From Sorghum bicolor (Eukaryota; Streptophyta; Magnoliopsida; Poales; Poaceae): 64,000 bases of DNA. Position numbers and translations under genes: made by a program. Position 1 is the first letter of the stretch; the number at the start of each line of letters is the position of its first letter. The notes under the pieces are model-generated. The model saw only the letters and a program-made list of their open reading frames with translations. It ran no database searches and was not told the origin of the DNA. The stretch is taken from positions 2,451,501 to 2,515,500 of the forward strand of contig NC_012870.2 in NCBI RefSeq assembly GCF_000003195.3. The letters are read 5' to 3'. Of this stretch, positions 44,001 to 55,471 are shown one piece after another.

Positions 44001-45693
44001 GAGGTCCTCGTCGTCCACCTTCTTCCCGTAGGTGGCCAGTTGCGTGGCCAGGGATTGAAGACGGAGAGTGTACTCCTCCACCGACTCTCCGGGCTTGAAC
44101 TTGATGTCGTTGAGCTCCCTGCGGAGCTGCTGGATCCTGGCCCGCTTGGCTCGGTCCGAGCCGACACGCAGCGACTCCAGCATCTCCCAGGCCTGCTTCG
44201 CGGTGTCCTTGGCGCCCAGCGCCTCGTGGTACTCCGCCGGCGTCGAGGCCATGAGCGCCTCCATGACTCCCACCTGGGCGTCCTCGGTGCGATCATCTTC
44301 CTCAATCGCCCGCCACCACTTCCGCGCGCGCAGCTTCCACTTCATCTGCGTCGCCCACTCACCGTAGTTGGTGCGGGTGAGCATGGGCCAGGAGCTGCTG
44401 CCGCCGAACTCCTTCACCACGCGCACCTCCACCTGCGGTGGCGCCGGCTGGAGCTGACGCTCCGCGCCCTCCCCTCCACCGTTCCGAGCCGCACCGTCCG
44501 CCATCGCCGGTCGATGGACCTAGCACACGGCTTGTACGGCTCCGATACCAATTGTTGGCACCTGCACACAGGCACCAGGTAAGCAGACCCTGCTCACCTT
44601 CCCTCTTCCTCCCCCTGACCCAAGGTAGAAGATGAGCCGAGCTCAGGCACACATACACACACACACGGTTTCAGTCTTGGCTGAAACCTGAACCCAGGAA
44701 ATATGTGGCACTTGAACTGCCTTTGCTTCATTGCATACATGGTGTATATATACAAGCCTTGTACCAACTATAAGGTACACAAGGCATGGCTGGGTACAGC
44801 CCCAACTACTCCTAGTACACTGCATACATCATCCTCCTACCAAGTATGGCTGATGTATGGTTCTACCAACTACTGTACTAGAGTGGCCTATTGCCATACT
44901 CCTATGTGACCAAGAGCTAGCCTATTGCCTGCCTATGATCATCTAACAGAACAAGAAAGGTTTAGCTGCAGATTATGTCTTACAAGCAATATGTCAGACT
45001 ATTTGTTGTTGTAGCCATCATCACATCCAAGCAAAAGTATTCAATCACACCACAAAAGCAATCAAGGATTCGAACCTGTGGTGACATCGCCCGAGCCTGC
45101 TGCTTCATCATAGTCATGACATCTGCACGGACCGTCCTGACCCGTGAGTCACAGTGTGCAGAGGGGACCTTCACCTTCTGCTCTGCAACAACCGAGTTAC
45201 TGAATCAGACAAACTACCAATTCAGCAACAATCATCACACCGAGCAATGACAATTCGACTGCCAAATGTCAACTGACATGAACATCGACGCCGACAACAA
45301 CGCCGCCCTTCTCGAGGGGGCCCAGGTTCTGACAGGCCACCTGCAAGCAGCAGCCCCACCGAGCAAGTTACTCACAGACATGTGGAAATGAGGACTGATC
45401 GCGAACTCAGAGCTCGAGGAGACGAGGAAGACTAATGGACCCTCACCTGGAGCCACGCGCCGGGGGCGCAGCCGAGGTCGAGCACGGCAGCGCCCGGCGC
45501 GATGAGCTTGTGCTGCTTCTGCATCTGGATCAGCTGCAGCGGCGAAGCAACCGCTCAGAGTCATGAAAGGGGGAAGAGATAGCAACAGGGACTCCGGGTG
45601 AACGCGGGAGCTGACCTTAAACGCGGAGCGGGCGACGTAGCCCAGCCGTAGTGACTCGCGGTAGAAGAAGTCGGCGGTGCCCCCCGCGGCCAT
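38064..45693 (-). CDS. FtsJ/RrmJ-type 2'-O-ribose rRNA methyltransferase
   Basis: Six exons on - : 45693-45616, 45533-45447, 45340-45278, 45177-45076, 38577-38319 and 38173-38064 (stop TAG), 232 aa. The exon 3/4 join is the least certain. The SAM-binding motif is VLDLGCAPGAWLQ. The K-D-K-E catalytic set of RrmJ/FtsJ enzymes is visible as RSAFKL, ILSDMCPP, VMKFLE and SSREIYMIC. The DxxPPxSG signature is DMCPPVSG. The family methylates the 2'-O of a uridine in large-subunit rRNA; cytosolic, mitochondrial or plastid location cannot be decided because no clear transit peptide precedes the catalytic core. Intron 4 is about 6.5 kb and holds two MITEs and a complete copia element. A divergent gene starts 388 bp away. 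Confidence 0.9.
38670..39017. mobile_element. MITE of the third family, in FtsJ intron 4
   Basis: Starts GGCCCTGTTTAGATTGG and ends GGAACTAAACAGGGCC. TAA at 38667-38669 and 39018-39020 is the target duplication. Length 348 bp; same family as 36055-36398. Confidence 0.85.
39481..39706. mobile_element. MITE of the GGCCTTGTTTAG family, in FtsJ intron 4
   Basis: Starts GGCCTTGTTTAGTTCC and ends GGGAAACTAAGCC. TGA at 39478-39480 and 39707-39709 is the target duplication. The copia element lies 7 bp beyond its right end. Confidence 0.75.
39714..40145 (-). repeat. 3' LTR of the copia element
   Basis: 432 bp, identical by eye to 44553-44984 at a constant offset of 4839. It contains a (CA)n stretch near 39812-39827. 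Confidence 0.93.
40146..40158 (-). other. Polypurine tract of the copia element
   Basis: On the - strand the sequence AGGGGAAGAAC directly precedes the 3' LTR, as expected for the plus-strand primer of reverse transcription. Confidence 0.75.
40167..44504 (-). CDS. Copia gag-pol polyprotein
   Basis: One uninterrupted frame of 1445 aa. Order: gag region with a UBN2-type core near residues 45-190; CCHC knuckle (CRRCGKVGHWAREC) near 275; aspartic protease WYLDSGASNHM near 360; pre-integrase HGRFGHLSF near 495; integrase core with HGDLCGP, DDCSRY and QQNGVVERRN near 555-670; reverse transcriptase with HHLDVKSAFLNG and YVDDLIV near 1040-1130; RNase H with SDADMAGD and TCEAEYVA near 1300-1365. Integrase before reverse transcriptase defines copia rather than gypsy type. 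No stop or frameshift is visible. The frame ends 21 bp before the 3' LTR. Confidence 0.95.
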   Translation of the reverse strand: MADGAARNGGGEGAERQLQPAPPQVEVRVVKEFGGSSSWPMLTRTNYGEWATQMKWKLRARKWWRAIEEDDRTEDAQVGVMEALMASTPAEYHEALGAKDTAKQAWEMLESLRVGSDRAKRARIQQLRRELNDIKFKPGESVEEYTLRLQSLATQLATYGKKVDDEDLVTKLLCTVPAKYSQLAMSIETMLDISTLSLEDVAGRLRVAESRITPAPEKEKAKLLLTEEEWTARMKDKRRTGEGSSSRGGDGAKGRGKPPAHKKKKKKNTDPNACRRCGKVGHWARECPEKKPEKKGEAHLARDDSDDECALLMGEYCALQEGEAGEAEAEQGTAPQAVELDESRARVLLGADGEELEQRWYLDSGASNHMTGSRTAFSNLDESATGSVKFGDGSKVQIRGRGTVLFRCRNGEHRALTDVYFIPQLRTSIVSLGQLDERGSEVLIRDGVLRIRDRERRLLAKVSRSRNRLYLLDLKVEQPVCLAASCKEEPWLWHGRFGHLSFDALGRLGKMVTGLLAIQHVSELCDSCLAGKQRRLPFPKTARYRAADPLELVHGDLCGPITPATHGGRRYFLLLVDDCSRYMWLQLLTSKSDAAEAIKHFKARTEMESGKKLKVLRTDRGGEFTAAEFTTYCAEEGVGRHLTAPYSPQQNGVVERRNQTIIGMARSMLKAKDMPAEFWGEAVSTAVFILNRCPTKALKGQTPFEAWHGRKPNVAFLRTFGCVGHVKTTKPGLTKLEDRSTKAVFLGYEEGSKAYRLYDPVGGKVLVSRDVVFDEAAAWKWDQVEEQGGGGLGDTFVVEHMTIHGREEGSGGPATGEAGATAAPEVEEPPSPATAGTPVHSPAAGVGSPASPGLATPAAGDVEFATPPSDYTEFVDAYHDGEEVRFRRIEGIIGEAEVPGVAARLLDDDPELLLMSAEEPTSFAVAERDPNWRRAMLEELRSIEDNHTWELVDPPAGCRPIGLKWVYKVKKDEYGAIVKHKARLVARGFVQREGIDFEEVFAPVARMESVRLLLALAAAKDWGVHHLDVKSAFLNGELAEEVYVKQAPGFQVKGEERKVLRLRKALYGLRQAPRAWNAKLDATMAELGFTRCATEHALYTRRRGKEELIVGVYVDDLIVTGAREEDIAKFKAEMAARFKMSDLGALSYYLGIEVKQGKDAVRRGQRAYALKLLERAGMGDCRAAATPMEERIKLSKQSVAKKVDATRYRSIVGGLRWLTHTRPDIAFAVGYVSRFMEDPREDHWAAVKRLLRYIQGSLDLGVVFPKHGDLRLKVFSEAPPRAKDGEPGLTVFSDADMAGDMDGRKSTSGVFVFLGAAPVAWQSLKQKTVALSTCEAEYVAAATAACQAVWLRRLLKELTGKESQPPALLVDNQPAIALAKNPVLHDRSKHIDVKFHFLRDCVDGGQITIEFVDTGRQLADILTKSLGRLRFVELRKMIGMDEVKA
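44538..44550 (-). other. Primer-binding site of the copia element
   Basis: On the - strand TGGTATCGGAGCC lies two bases past the 5' LTR. It matches the initiator-tRNA-Met complement TGGTATCAGAGC used by most plant copia elements, with one A-to-G difference. Confidence 0.75.
44553..44984 (-). repeat. 5' LTR of the copia element
   Basis: 432 bp, the partner of 39714-40145. Carries the element promoter and lies closest to FtsJ exon 4 (92 bp away). Confidence 0.93.
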
Positions 45694-46081
45694 GGCTGCC
45701 TCGTCCAACGGCGACGGCGATGGCGACGGCGACGGCGACGGTGAGGTTGGTTTTGCTAGGGTTTTAGCCCTTTTCGTTTCTTCTCTGATCTGACTGATGT
45801 GGGCAGTTTTTTTTCCTTTTTGAGAGAGCCCGTTCTATCGAGAGCGCGGGCCTTACATGGGCTGGGCTGGGCTGTTTCGGATGGGCCTACTACTGCGACA
45901 AGGGTGACGTGGACGCCCTCCGCGCCGCGCGCCCTCTCGGCTTTGGGGCGTGCCGGATCGGCACGACCTTCTAGACGTTTCTCAAACCCACCTCCGTGGT
46001 CCGGGCTGCCGCCGAGGCTATCTACGGCACAGACCGAGACGGGTTGGGCGTCCAGCACGAATCGAATCGTCGCGAGAAGTC
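45694..46081. promoter_or_regulatory. Bidirectional promoter region between FtsJ (-) and the SDR gene (+)
   Basis: 388 bp separate the two start codons. Next to the FtsJ start is a (GGCGAC)n-like hexamer run (about 45709-45740), and GGGCTGGGCTGGGCTG and TGGGCC motifs lie in the middle. TGGGCC/GGCCCA motifs are common in plant housekeeping promoters. Confidence 0.55.
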
Positions 46082-47970
<1,889 letters not shown>

Positions 47971-48931
47971 GTGAGCTGCTGAGAAGCCTACTCCAAGTTC
48001 TAGATTGCATGGTGTCTGAAGATATAATCAGGTAGCTTGAGCATGGAGCTGCAGTTTGGTGCAATTGCAAAGCTGTATTAAAACTGAAGAAAGAAATTGG
48101 TGCATTGTTTGCAGTGCACTGCTGAACGTCTGGTTGCCATTGTGTAAACTGTTAAGAGCTAATATGACAAGTAATTAGGAACCCCTGTTTGCATAAATTG
48201 TTGGGCACAATTTATCCAGCACAGTTAGTCACCTGCTTGGATTCTTCAGCTGCAACTGCAACTTCCCCGTCGTTCCACTGACATATCCTAGTAGTTCCTC
48301 TACAAATTAGCGGTGAAAGCGAGCTTCATCAGACCCCCATGGCCATGGGACCCAACGTGCTGGAGCTACAAGTGCTGCTGCAAGCCTGCGACCACAAGTG
48401 CTGCTGCTGATAACTATCACCTCAATGTTTTTAACTCAACTGAAGGGATGATAATCAGCGTACTGTTACCCTATTACACAAATATGTCAGGCATATACCT
48501 AGAAGTTATATTTATCCCAGTCAAATCGAACTAAACATCTTTACTACCGGAGAAGGGTCAAAATTAATCAACATTACATCACCAAAGATTAATGCGCAAA
48601 ACAGTATACAGATTTGTAAAAGGTATCAGCTGAGCCTCAACATCTTTTACTCAAGAGATGGTAGCAAACAATGAGATGATACCCAAAAAAAAATGCTACT
48701 GTCTTCTGTCCTATATGATATATAGGGACAAAGAGAAACCTCTTACACTATTCGGCAAATATGTCAGGCACACAGACAAAAATCTTTATGGCAGTCAATT
48801 CAAACTTACAAAATTTTGGTTCCTAGACGAGGGACAGATTCATTAACGTAATCATAATACAACAAAATGAAATAGTGAAAAATCAAGATATTAAGGGAAG
48901 ATGTCAGCTAAGCTAACTAGGATTTACAAGT
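47971..48931. other. Intergenic DNA between convergent SDR and GRAS genes
   Basis: 3' UTR of the SDR gene at the left and of the GRAS gene at the right. At about 48360-48410 CACAAGTGCTGCTGC-like units recur. No gene seen. Confidence 0.4.
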
Positions 48932-50887
48932 CTAGGTACTCCATGCTGAAAGAGCATATATGACACGACCCTTCCAACCTTGTAGCATCCACTTGTTATC
49001 TTCGTCCACGAGGAAATCCCTCGGATAGGTCTTGCTAACCTTGTACCTTGCTCTCGCCATTATCTCTCTGTCCAGAGGTAGCTGCCTGAAGCCTGCCCTG
49101 AGGTTTCTCATCTGCCATTGTTTGTAGGTCTCTGGCCTTTCAATCCTCTCTGTACCCTCGCAAGCAATCACATTAATAGCTTCCCGTCCAAAGAATTCTC
49201 TTTCTATCAGCAGCCTATGTTCATCCATCCGTGAGGCATTTGCTTCAAGCATATCAAAGATTGAAGAGAAAAAAAACATAGCCTCTTTAAACCGTGTCAC
49301 AAAGAAGGGTGCATTGTAAGTACCGTTGACAATCCCATGAACGAACAAATGGGGATTCAACTTTCTGATTGTGTTCAAAACTCTTGTTCTCGGGCTGTCA
49401 TCTGTTGCCGTCTCGTCCATCATGTTCCTCATTCGGTAAAGGCAGTTAACGACAATGAACTCATCGCTCTTTATATTGAGATCTTTAACTTGGATAGTAT
49501 CCCACTTGGCAGCAATGGCCTGATATTCAAACGGAACATTGAACATACGGGCATACTCATGTAACCGTCGCCCTGTCGCCTCAACACGCTCTGCAGGGCG
49601 GAATCCTGACAGGGGAAAGTCTATACCAGTGATTCGAAGGGTTGGGGGCCCACCAGATCTCTTTGAGAGCCGCTGCATGAGGATTGGCCACTGGAAACCA
49701 TACATTATCCCGTAGTCTATAATGTGCAACCTTGTCACGCTCTTCGTAGCATTTAAGATGGTCGTATTTGCAACATAGTGTGATATTATCCTAAATGGAC
49801 ATGCTTTAACATATAAATTGAACGCTTTCAGCATATCACCAGTAGAAGTTCTCTTTGCAGCAAGTGAACGGTAGATGCTGCTACCAGTGCCAGCTAGGCG
49901 AGCCTCGAGCCCGTCAGCAAAGTAGTGTGCCAATCTCTGGCCAGCATCTCCAGTAGCAGAAGAATGCTTCCTAATCTGTTTCAGATGCTCACTTGAGTTT
50001 CTGTGGTCATCAATAGCCGCGGCCTGAGCACAATGAATAAGTAGGGTTGTGAGATCGACTGGCTCCTGCTCTGCACCAGCACCGGATCTTCCCTTCCTTC
50101 GCCCTCTTCTATTTCCAGATCCTTTCACATATCCCCCGCTGTTTTGTGCATCGGCTGGCATTGGTGAGTGGAACGCACAATTCTTATCGGTACACAACAG
50201 CACTTTGTCAAACATCTCTCGGACAGTCTCCTCATCACACAATGCGGACTGTTTGCTCTTCCTCCTCTCCACCTCCAAGTCATTGTCACGTGGGTTCTTC
50301 TGACCCTTATGAACAGCATCAACTACATCCCCTTGAACCATTTCAGGGGCCAATTGGGTGGAGTCCAGAGTACTTGTGACCACATCATGAAATCTTCCAC
50401 TTCCCGTGGAATGGCAATCATCAGTGATCCAGGATTTTACTTCATAGGCCTTTGCTGTGATATGGTTAGCAGACTTGAGGATGTCGACGAATGGTTTCTC
50501 GACAGCGGCGAGGAGTACTGAATCCTCCACAGGCACACTGGTAACAGGATAGGACTCCTCATCCTCATCTTCAAGAAGGAACTGGTTGATGTAAGCAAGG
50601 ACTGCATCATCAGCAACAGCCTCGGAGAGATCCTCGGCATTGTCTGCCTCGGTTGTGGTTGTTGATGCTGGGCTTGGCGTGGTGCAGCCAGGCATGACTG
50701 AGGGTGGAGATGGATGTGAGCTGATAGCAGGGTTGTTGTGGTTGTGGCTGTGGAATCCATATGACGGGAAGAACTGAGGCTGTGGCTGTTGGAGGGAGAA
50801 GCTAATCATGTGAGGTGTGGGTGGATTTGGGGTGGGCAATCGAGCACCAAAGTTGAGATTATCACGAGGACGGGGGTCCATTATCAT
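48932..50887 (-). CDS. GRAS transcription factor (SCARECROW-LIKE 9/14/33 type)
   Basis: Intronless. 651 aa from the ATG at 50887; a second ATG two codons later is equally possible, and the open frame further upstream has no ATG. The N-terminal half is acidic and Gln/His/Pro-rich, with the EDSVLLAAVEKPFVDILKSA stretch near the middle that is typical of the LISCL clade, and basic GNRRGRRKGRS. The GRAS domain begins at about residue 275: LHR I (DLTTLLIHCAQAAAIDD), VHIID-type core LHIIDYGIMYGFQWP, LRITGIDFP, PFEYQAIA, PFYRE-like FFVTRFKEAMFFFSS and the SAW end (GWKGRVIYALSAW). GRAS proteins are nuclear co-regulators; this clade responds to stress and detoxification signals. Complete domain, no breaks. 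Confidence 0.95.
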   Translation of the reverse strand: MIMDPRPRDNLNFGARLPTPNPPTPHMISFSLQQPQPQFFPSYGFHSHNHNNPAISSHPSPPSVMPGCTTPSPASTTTTEADNAEDLSEAVADDAVLAYINQFLLEDEDEESYPVTSVPVEDSVLLAAVEKPFVDILKSANHITAKAYEVKSWITDDCHSTGSGRFHDVVTSTLDSTQLAPEMVQGDVVDAVHKGQKNPRDNDLEVERRKSKQSALCDEETVREMFDKVLLCTDKNCAFHSPMPADAQNSGGYVKGSGNRRGRRKGRSGAGAEQEPVDLTTLLIHCAQAAAIDDHRNSSEHLKQIRKHSSATGDAGQRLAHYFADGLEARLAGTGSSIYRSLAAKRTSTGDMLKAFNLYVKACPFRIISHYVANTTILNATKSVTRLHIIDYGIMYGFQWPILMQRLSKRSGGPPTLRITGIDFPLSGFRPAERVEATGRRLHEYARMFNVPFEYQAIAAKWDTIQVKDLNIKSDEFIVVNCLYRMRNMMDETATDDSPRTRVLNTIRKLNPHLFVHGIVNGTYNAPFFVTRFKEAMFFFSSIFDMLEANASRMDEHRLLIEREFFGREAINVIACEGTERIERPETYKQWQMRNLRAGFRQLPLDREIMARARYKVSKTYPRDFLVDEDNKWMLQGWKGRVIYALSAWST

Positions 50888-53800
50888 TCCTTGGAGATTG
50901 TATCCACAAGATTTTTCTGATTTTCGCTCTTTAGTGCCACAACTCACTTCACAAATCTCACCTCTACGCTACCTTTTTTTTCCCCTCAAGAACAGAAGAA
51001 TTCCGCCTAGACAGAACTACAAATGGGAAGAAAAGCTGATGATGGAACAAGGTATTAGCAGCATATTATATACTTCGACGACAAGCATATATATCCATCT
51101 TAAGAAGGGAGACGACATATTTACCCTGAAAATCGATGGAGGAGCAAACAGAACTTGTCTGCACCAAGATCTGCAAAGACTGCACAAGAACTTGTCTGCA
51201 CCAAGATCTCTGATCTCCGGCTGTAACCTGCACACAGACTGGGAAGACGGCAAGGAGACGCGGCTTCCCTAGTCGCGGCTCCAAGAAGACGCGGTGCCCT
51301 CCATCCCAAGTCTCCGATGGTGATGCGCGGAACCTTGCAGAGACTAGGAAGAAAGCGGCGCCGATTGGGGGGCAGCGGCAGCAAGATTCCAAGAGCAAAA
51401 GAGTTTTCTCGCGCTGGGCCAGGACCGCTGCTGCAGCGCTCTGTTTGTCAACTGGGGGATTTGTTTACCCTAAACAGCAGCACCAGCAAATCAGCGACCG
51501 GATCAGTGTTTGGTAGTCGAGGTGGAGAGGGGAGCGGGAGCACGAGGCGCACCTCGGTGACGCGTGGGGAACGGCGCGGGATTCTCTGCGGACCGCGGGG
51601 GCAATGCCATGGTTTGCCTGCCGCCTGCTGCAACAAGGACCAAGGACGAGAGCCATCTTCACCTCCACTACGACTCCTCGTTGATTTTTGGTTCCACGAT
51701 TACTGTGATACTGATTCGATGTGAGTCGCGTCGCATCGATCGTGACAATTGCGATATGGCCACAGGACAGATAATCACGGGAAGAGCCAAAATGGCAATC
51801 AGTGATGACACTGGTGTGAACTGTGAAAACTCCACGAGATGCTGACCCGAGAAGATGACCACAGAACCAGGTAAGCGTGATCCACGGCCGAAGCATAAAA
51901 CGGAATGGAACTGGCCGCTACCGCGTGTTCTTGTAAGCCCAAGACTGGAGACAAGCCCAGCACAAGCGGAGACAAGCCCGTGGACTCATGACCCAGCACA
52001 AGCGGCCCGTGGACTCATGACCCTGTTGGCTCGGTCGCTTGCAACAAACGACACGTGAGGCTCTTCCAAAACAAAACAAAAAAAGAAACACTTGCCACAA
52101 ACAAATGCTTCACGGTAAGCTAAAGCTTACAAAGAAGACGGACCAACTAGACCATTAGTGCCCATGACGCTTGTGGCAACATAATTATCTCACAATCTTT
52201 TTATGCCCCACGTGCGTTGTAAATATTGTCAACACACAGGCTTTGTCTCTCTCGTGCAAAGTAGGAGTTAAGGTTTGAGTCGGTGGTGGGAACCTCCATT
52301 GTCCTCCGTGTCTAGGTCTAGAACGGTGCCTAAATTGGTAGTGGTGGCGGTTCGACCAGGGGCGAGTGAGACAGTGGGGGCGTTGTCGAGCGAGCGGCAA
52401 GAGACATCCAGTGGGCGGAGTTAATAGCGTGTTGGTAATATTTTAGGGTGAAGCACGATCGTAATTTTAGGGGGAGGAGCATATTAGGCAATGGTGATGT
52501 GCGACGGGTATCAACCAACAGACAGTGACCAACACACATGACAATTGGCTTCTAGAGTGCCTCACATGACACTGACTTCATGCTCGTTATTCCTCTCGTC
52601 ACTCGTCTACGTGACTATCACTATCAAGACCAAACGACATGTACATCATGTATTGATTCTATCGAGGGCTAGATGGCGGTTGTTGTGGGCAATTGGGTCT
52701 AGGTTATGTCTTTTATAGTTGGTATCGTAGAAGCTTGGAGCCTTCTTCTTTCTCTATACCCTGTATCCTCGCGCAATTAGTCCTAGAGTAGAAGAAGTGG
52801 GGTCATGGCCTCACCAATGATAGGTGGGGGAGCCGCCCACCTTACCATATAGGGGCTTCATCTCATCTTGGACCATCTCCTATATGGCCCTATTTAGCTA
52901 TGATTTTGAAACAGCTATAGCAAGTTGCGACTGCTTTTTTCTTCAACCAAGAACATATGTATGTCGGCTTGTTCCACCACCTGTTGGGGTGTTCATTTTT
53001 TCGATTAAAATTGAATCTACAGCTGTCCTACCACAAGAATTGAAAAAATCACACCAAACACATCTCGTGGCATCGATAATTCTTTTCACCATACGAGATT
53101 GATAAAAACACTAGAATGAGCTAACATGTCCCCCGTGTTGCGGCCTGACGACCGTGGCCGCGATCTACACCAAGTGGCCACCGCACTACGGTCCTAAACA
53201 TGCCTGATACCACTTATTCCGTTAGGGCCGAGCTTGTGACTCATGTGTGCGGTTCTCGTCGGCCTAAGAGCCAATATTTTGGCGGAAATGAAACTTTGCG
53301 GGCGCATGTCTTGTTCGGACGTCGCGCACATGGGTCTGTAGCCTAATTAGACTAACACAGAAGAAAACTTCATCATCCAATGCCTCGCACAACTTGACTG
53401 ACTGTGCCTCACCTTATCCGTCGATGTGGCTCGACTCCCTCCCATCTCGTCCAGTGATCGTGCCTCCCTCGCCCGCTTTTCTTTGCTCACCCACTCTCGC
53501 TTTGCTCGCCTACTCCTCCACTTTTTCGTTGTTGGCACACAGTGCTTGCGCCCCTCCCTGCGCATATACAATGGACCACTTCCACGTTTCATATATATGC
53601 TCTAGTGTATAAGCATATTGGTGTCATCAGGTAGACGATTACTTTAGAGTTTATTTAGATATAAATATAGATATAGATATATATTTACTAACTTGTAATC
53701 TATTTGTTGAAAATTAATATGAAAACATGAAGTGATTTAAAGACTGCTTCTATTTACTGCATTAAAATGTTGCCAAATTCTGTTGAAATTGCAGATTTTG

Positions 53801-53945
53801 TTAATTTTGGCTATATATGATAACACTAACTCAATTTTGAATTACTGCATACTCGATTTTTTGTGTAAACAGACATCGGGTAACAGTACGTAACACCTGA
53901 ATTTGTAATTATCCATATTGTGCAACTCGTATTTTTTTTTTCTGA
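50888..53945. other. 5' region of the GRAS gene and long intergenic DNA
   Basis: 50948-51300 probably includes a 5' UTR exon. AACTTGTCTGCACCAAGATC occurs twice (about 51151 and 51188). 51400-52080 is GC-mixed with overlapping frames; near 51950-52020 the phrase CCCAGCACAAGCGG recurs. 52100-53600 contains short frames without domains. 53660-53690 is a small (TATAGA)n repeat. No gene is supported. Confidence 0.35.
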
Positions 53946-54181
53946 GGCCTTGTTTAGATCAAAAGTTTTGGATTTCGACACTATAGTACTTTCGTTTTTT
54001 ATTTGACAACATTGTCTAGTTATAAAGTAACTAGGCTTAAAAGATTCATCTTGCGATTTACAGAACTGTATAATTAGTTTTTGTTTTTATCTATATTTAA
54101 TGCTCTATGCATGTGCTACAAGATTCGATGTGACAGAAAATGTTGAAAAGTTTTTGTTTTTTGGGTGAACTAAACAAGGCC
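53946..54181. mobile_element. MITE of the GGCCTTGTTTAG family
   Basis: GGCCTTGTTTAGATC at the left and GTGAACTAAACAAGGCC at the right. Flanks TGA and CGA are an imperfect 3-bp duplication. Confidence 0.7.
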
Positions 54182-54191
54182 CGAGTACCTG

Positions 54192-54519
54192 GGCCGTGTT
54201 TAGTTTGTGAAGCAAAAAAGATCATGACACTATAGTATTTTCGTTTGTTTGTGGTAATTATTAAACAAACATGAACTAACTAGGTTCAAAAGATTTGTCT
54301 CGTAAATTCTAACCAAACTGTGAAATTAGGCCTAATCTTTTAGACGCATGCATGGAGTATTAAATATAAACGAAAATTGAAACTAATTGCACGGTTTGGT
54401 CAGAATTGACGAGACGAATCTTTTAAGCCTAGTTAGTACATGATTACACAATATTTGTCAAATACAAATGAATGTGCTACAGTGTCGATTTCCTAAAAAT
54501 TTTAGAACTAAACAAGGTC
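54192..54519. mobile_element. Two fused MITE halves
   Basis: GGCCGTGTTTAGTTTG begins a copy that breaks off near 54329. It is followed by a reverse-oriented copy (CTTTTAGACGCATGCATGGA..) that ends AACTAAACAAGGTC. Length about 330 bp instead of about 235. Confidence 0.55.
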
Positions 54520-54606
54520 TTAGTTTTTATTTTTGTCTATATATAATACTTCATACATACATTTAAAGATTTAATGTGATGAAAAATCTATTTTAGATGG
54601 AAGTAA

Positions 54607-54850
54607 GGCCTTGTTTAGTTCACCCCAAAAATCAAAAGGTTTTCAAGATTCCCCATCACTTCGAATCTTTCGACACATGCATGAAGCATTCAATATAGAT
54701 AAAAATAAAAACTAATTTTACAGTTTATCTGTAAATCGCGAGACAAATCTTTTGATTCTAGTTAGTCTATAATTAGATAATATTTGGCACAAACAAATAA
54801 AAATGTTACAGTAACGAAATCTAAAATCTTTTGGCATCTAAACAAGACCC
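54607..54850. mobile_element. MITE of the GGCCTTGTTTAG family
   Basis: GGCCTTGTTTAGTTCACCCC at the left and CATCTAAACAAGACCC at the right, with TAA at 54604-54606 and 54851-54853. Confidence 0.8.
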
Positions 54851-55471
54851 TAAACAAATGCCTGATGACTGCCCACACCAGTAGCCTGCTGCAAGCAAGG
54901 AACGGGGCGCCGGCGGCATCTCACCGCGCGGCCCCACGCGTCCCCCACCGAAAAGTCCAACGACCTGACGCGGCGAGCGCAGATGCGTTGCGACGTGTGC
55001 GGCAGGCAGGCGGGAGCGGCGGTTTGCGCTTGTCCGCCCGCCCGCCCACGTACCGTCACAGGCTAGCGGCTGACTTGAGCCGCGTGCTGTGGGCACTGCC
55101 CGGGCAGCTCGATCCATATCTTCTCATCGGGTCAATGCAACGGCGGCGATATCTGGCGTGAGGTCACCCAGAGCCGGCGGGTCAATTCCCATGACGCAAC
55201 ACATGATGCTGAGGCTACCTGGCTCCGGCTCGTCCAAGCCAACAAGGAGGTGGCGCCAAACGCCTAGTCCGCCGGTAGGTGTACTGGGCACTGCTGCGTA
55301 CTTGCAAGCAGCCAGATGAATGGACGATGGACTGGTACCGGCTACCGAGAGAGGGCGTCACTGAACCCGGCGAAGGGGGACGACGAGAATTTTTTTTATT
55401 TTTAGCCCATTTTTAAAACTAATTTCAATTTTGACACGCTTTTGAAAAAATTTTCAAAACTAGGCCGTTTG
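54851..55471. other. Intergenic DNA, GC-rich then AT-rich
   Basis: A frame at about 54984 reads MRCDVCGRQAGAAVCACPP, which faintly recalls the first half of a B-box zinc finger but ends soon after. 55390-55465 is an A/T-rich stretch (ATTTTTAGCCCATTTTTAAA..) directly before the palindrome array and could belong to the left end of the MULE locus. Confidence 0.35.

Larger units (their letters stand above)
39714..44984 (-). mobile_element. Complete Ty1/copia LTR retrotransposon, antisense-strand ORF, inside FtsJ intron 4
   Basis: 5271 bp with two 432-bp LTRs (39714-40145 and 44553-44984). Both read TG..CA on either strand and look identical base for base by eye with no indel. The 5-bp target duplication AGCAA is at 39709-39713 and 44985-44989. 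The primer-binding site, polypurine tract and one uninterrupted gag-pol frame are all present. Element and host gene are both on the - strand, so the element lies in sense orientation within the intron. The copy looks structurally complete and young. Confidence 0.95.

Noticed and set aside
54984..55070. Possible B-box zinc finger start (CDVCGRQAGAAVCAC)
   Set aside because: Only the first half of a finger is matched, no second half or downstream domain follows, and the segment is short.
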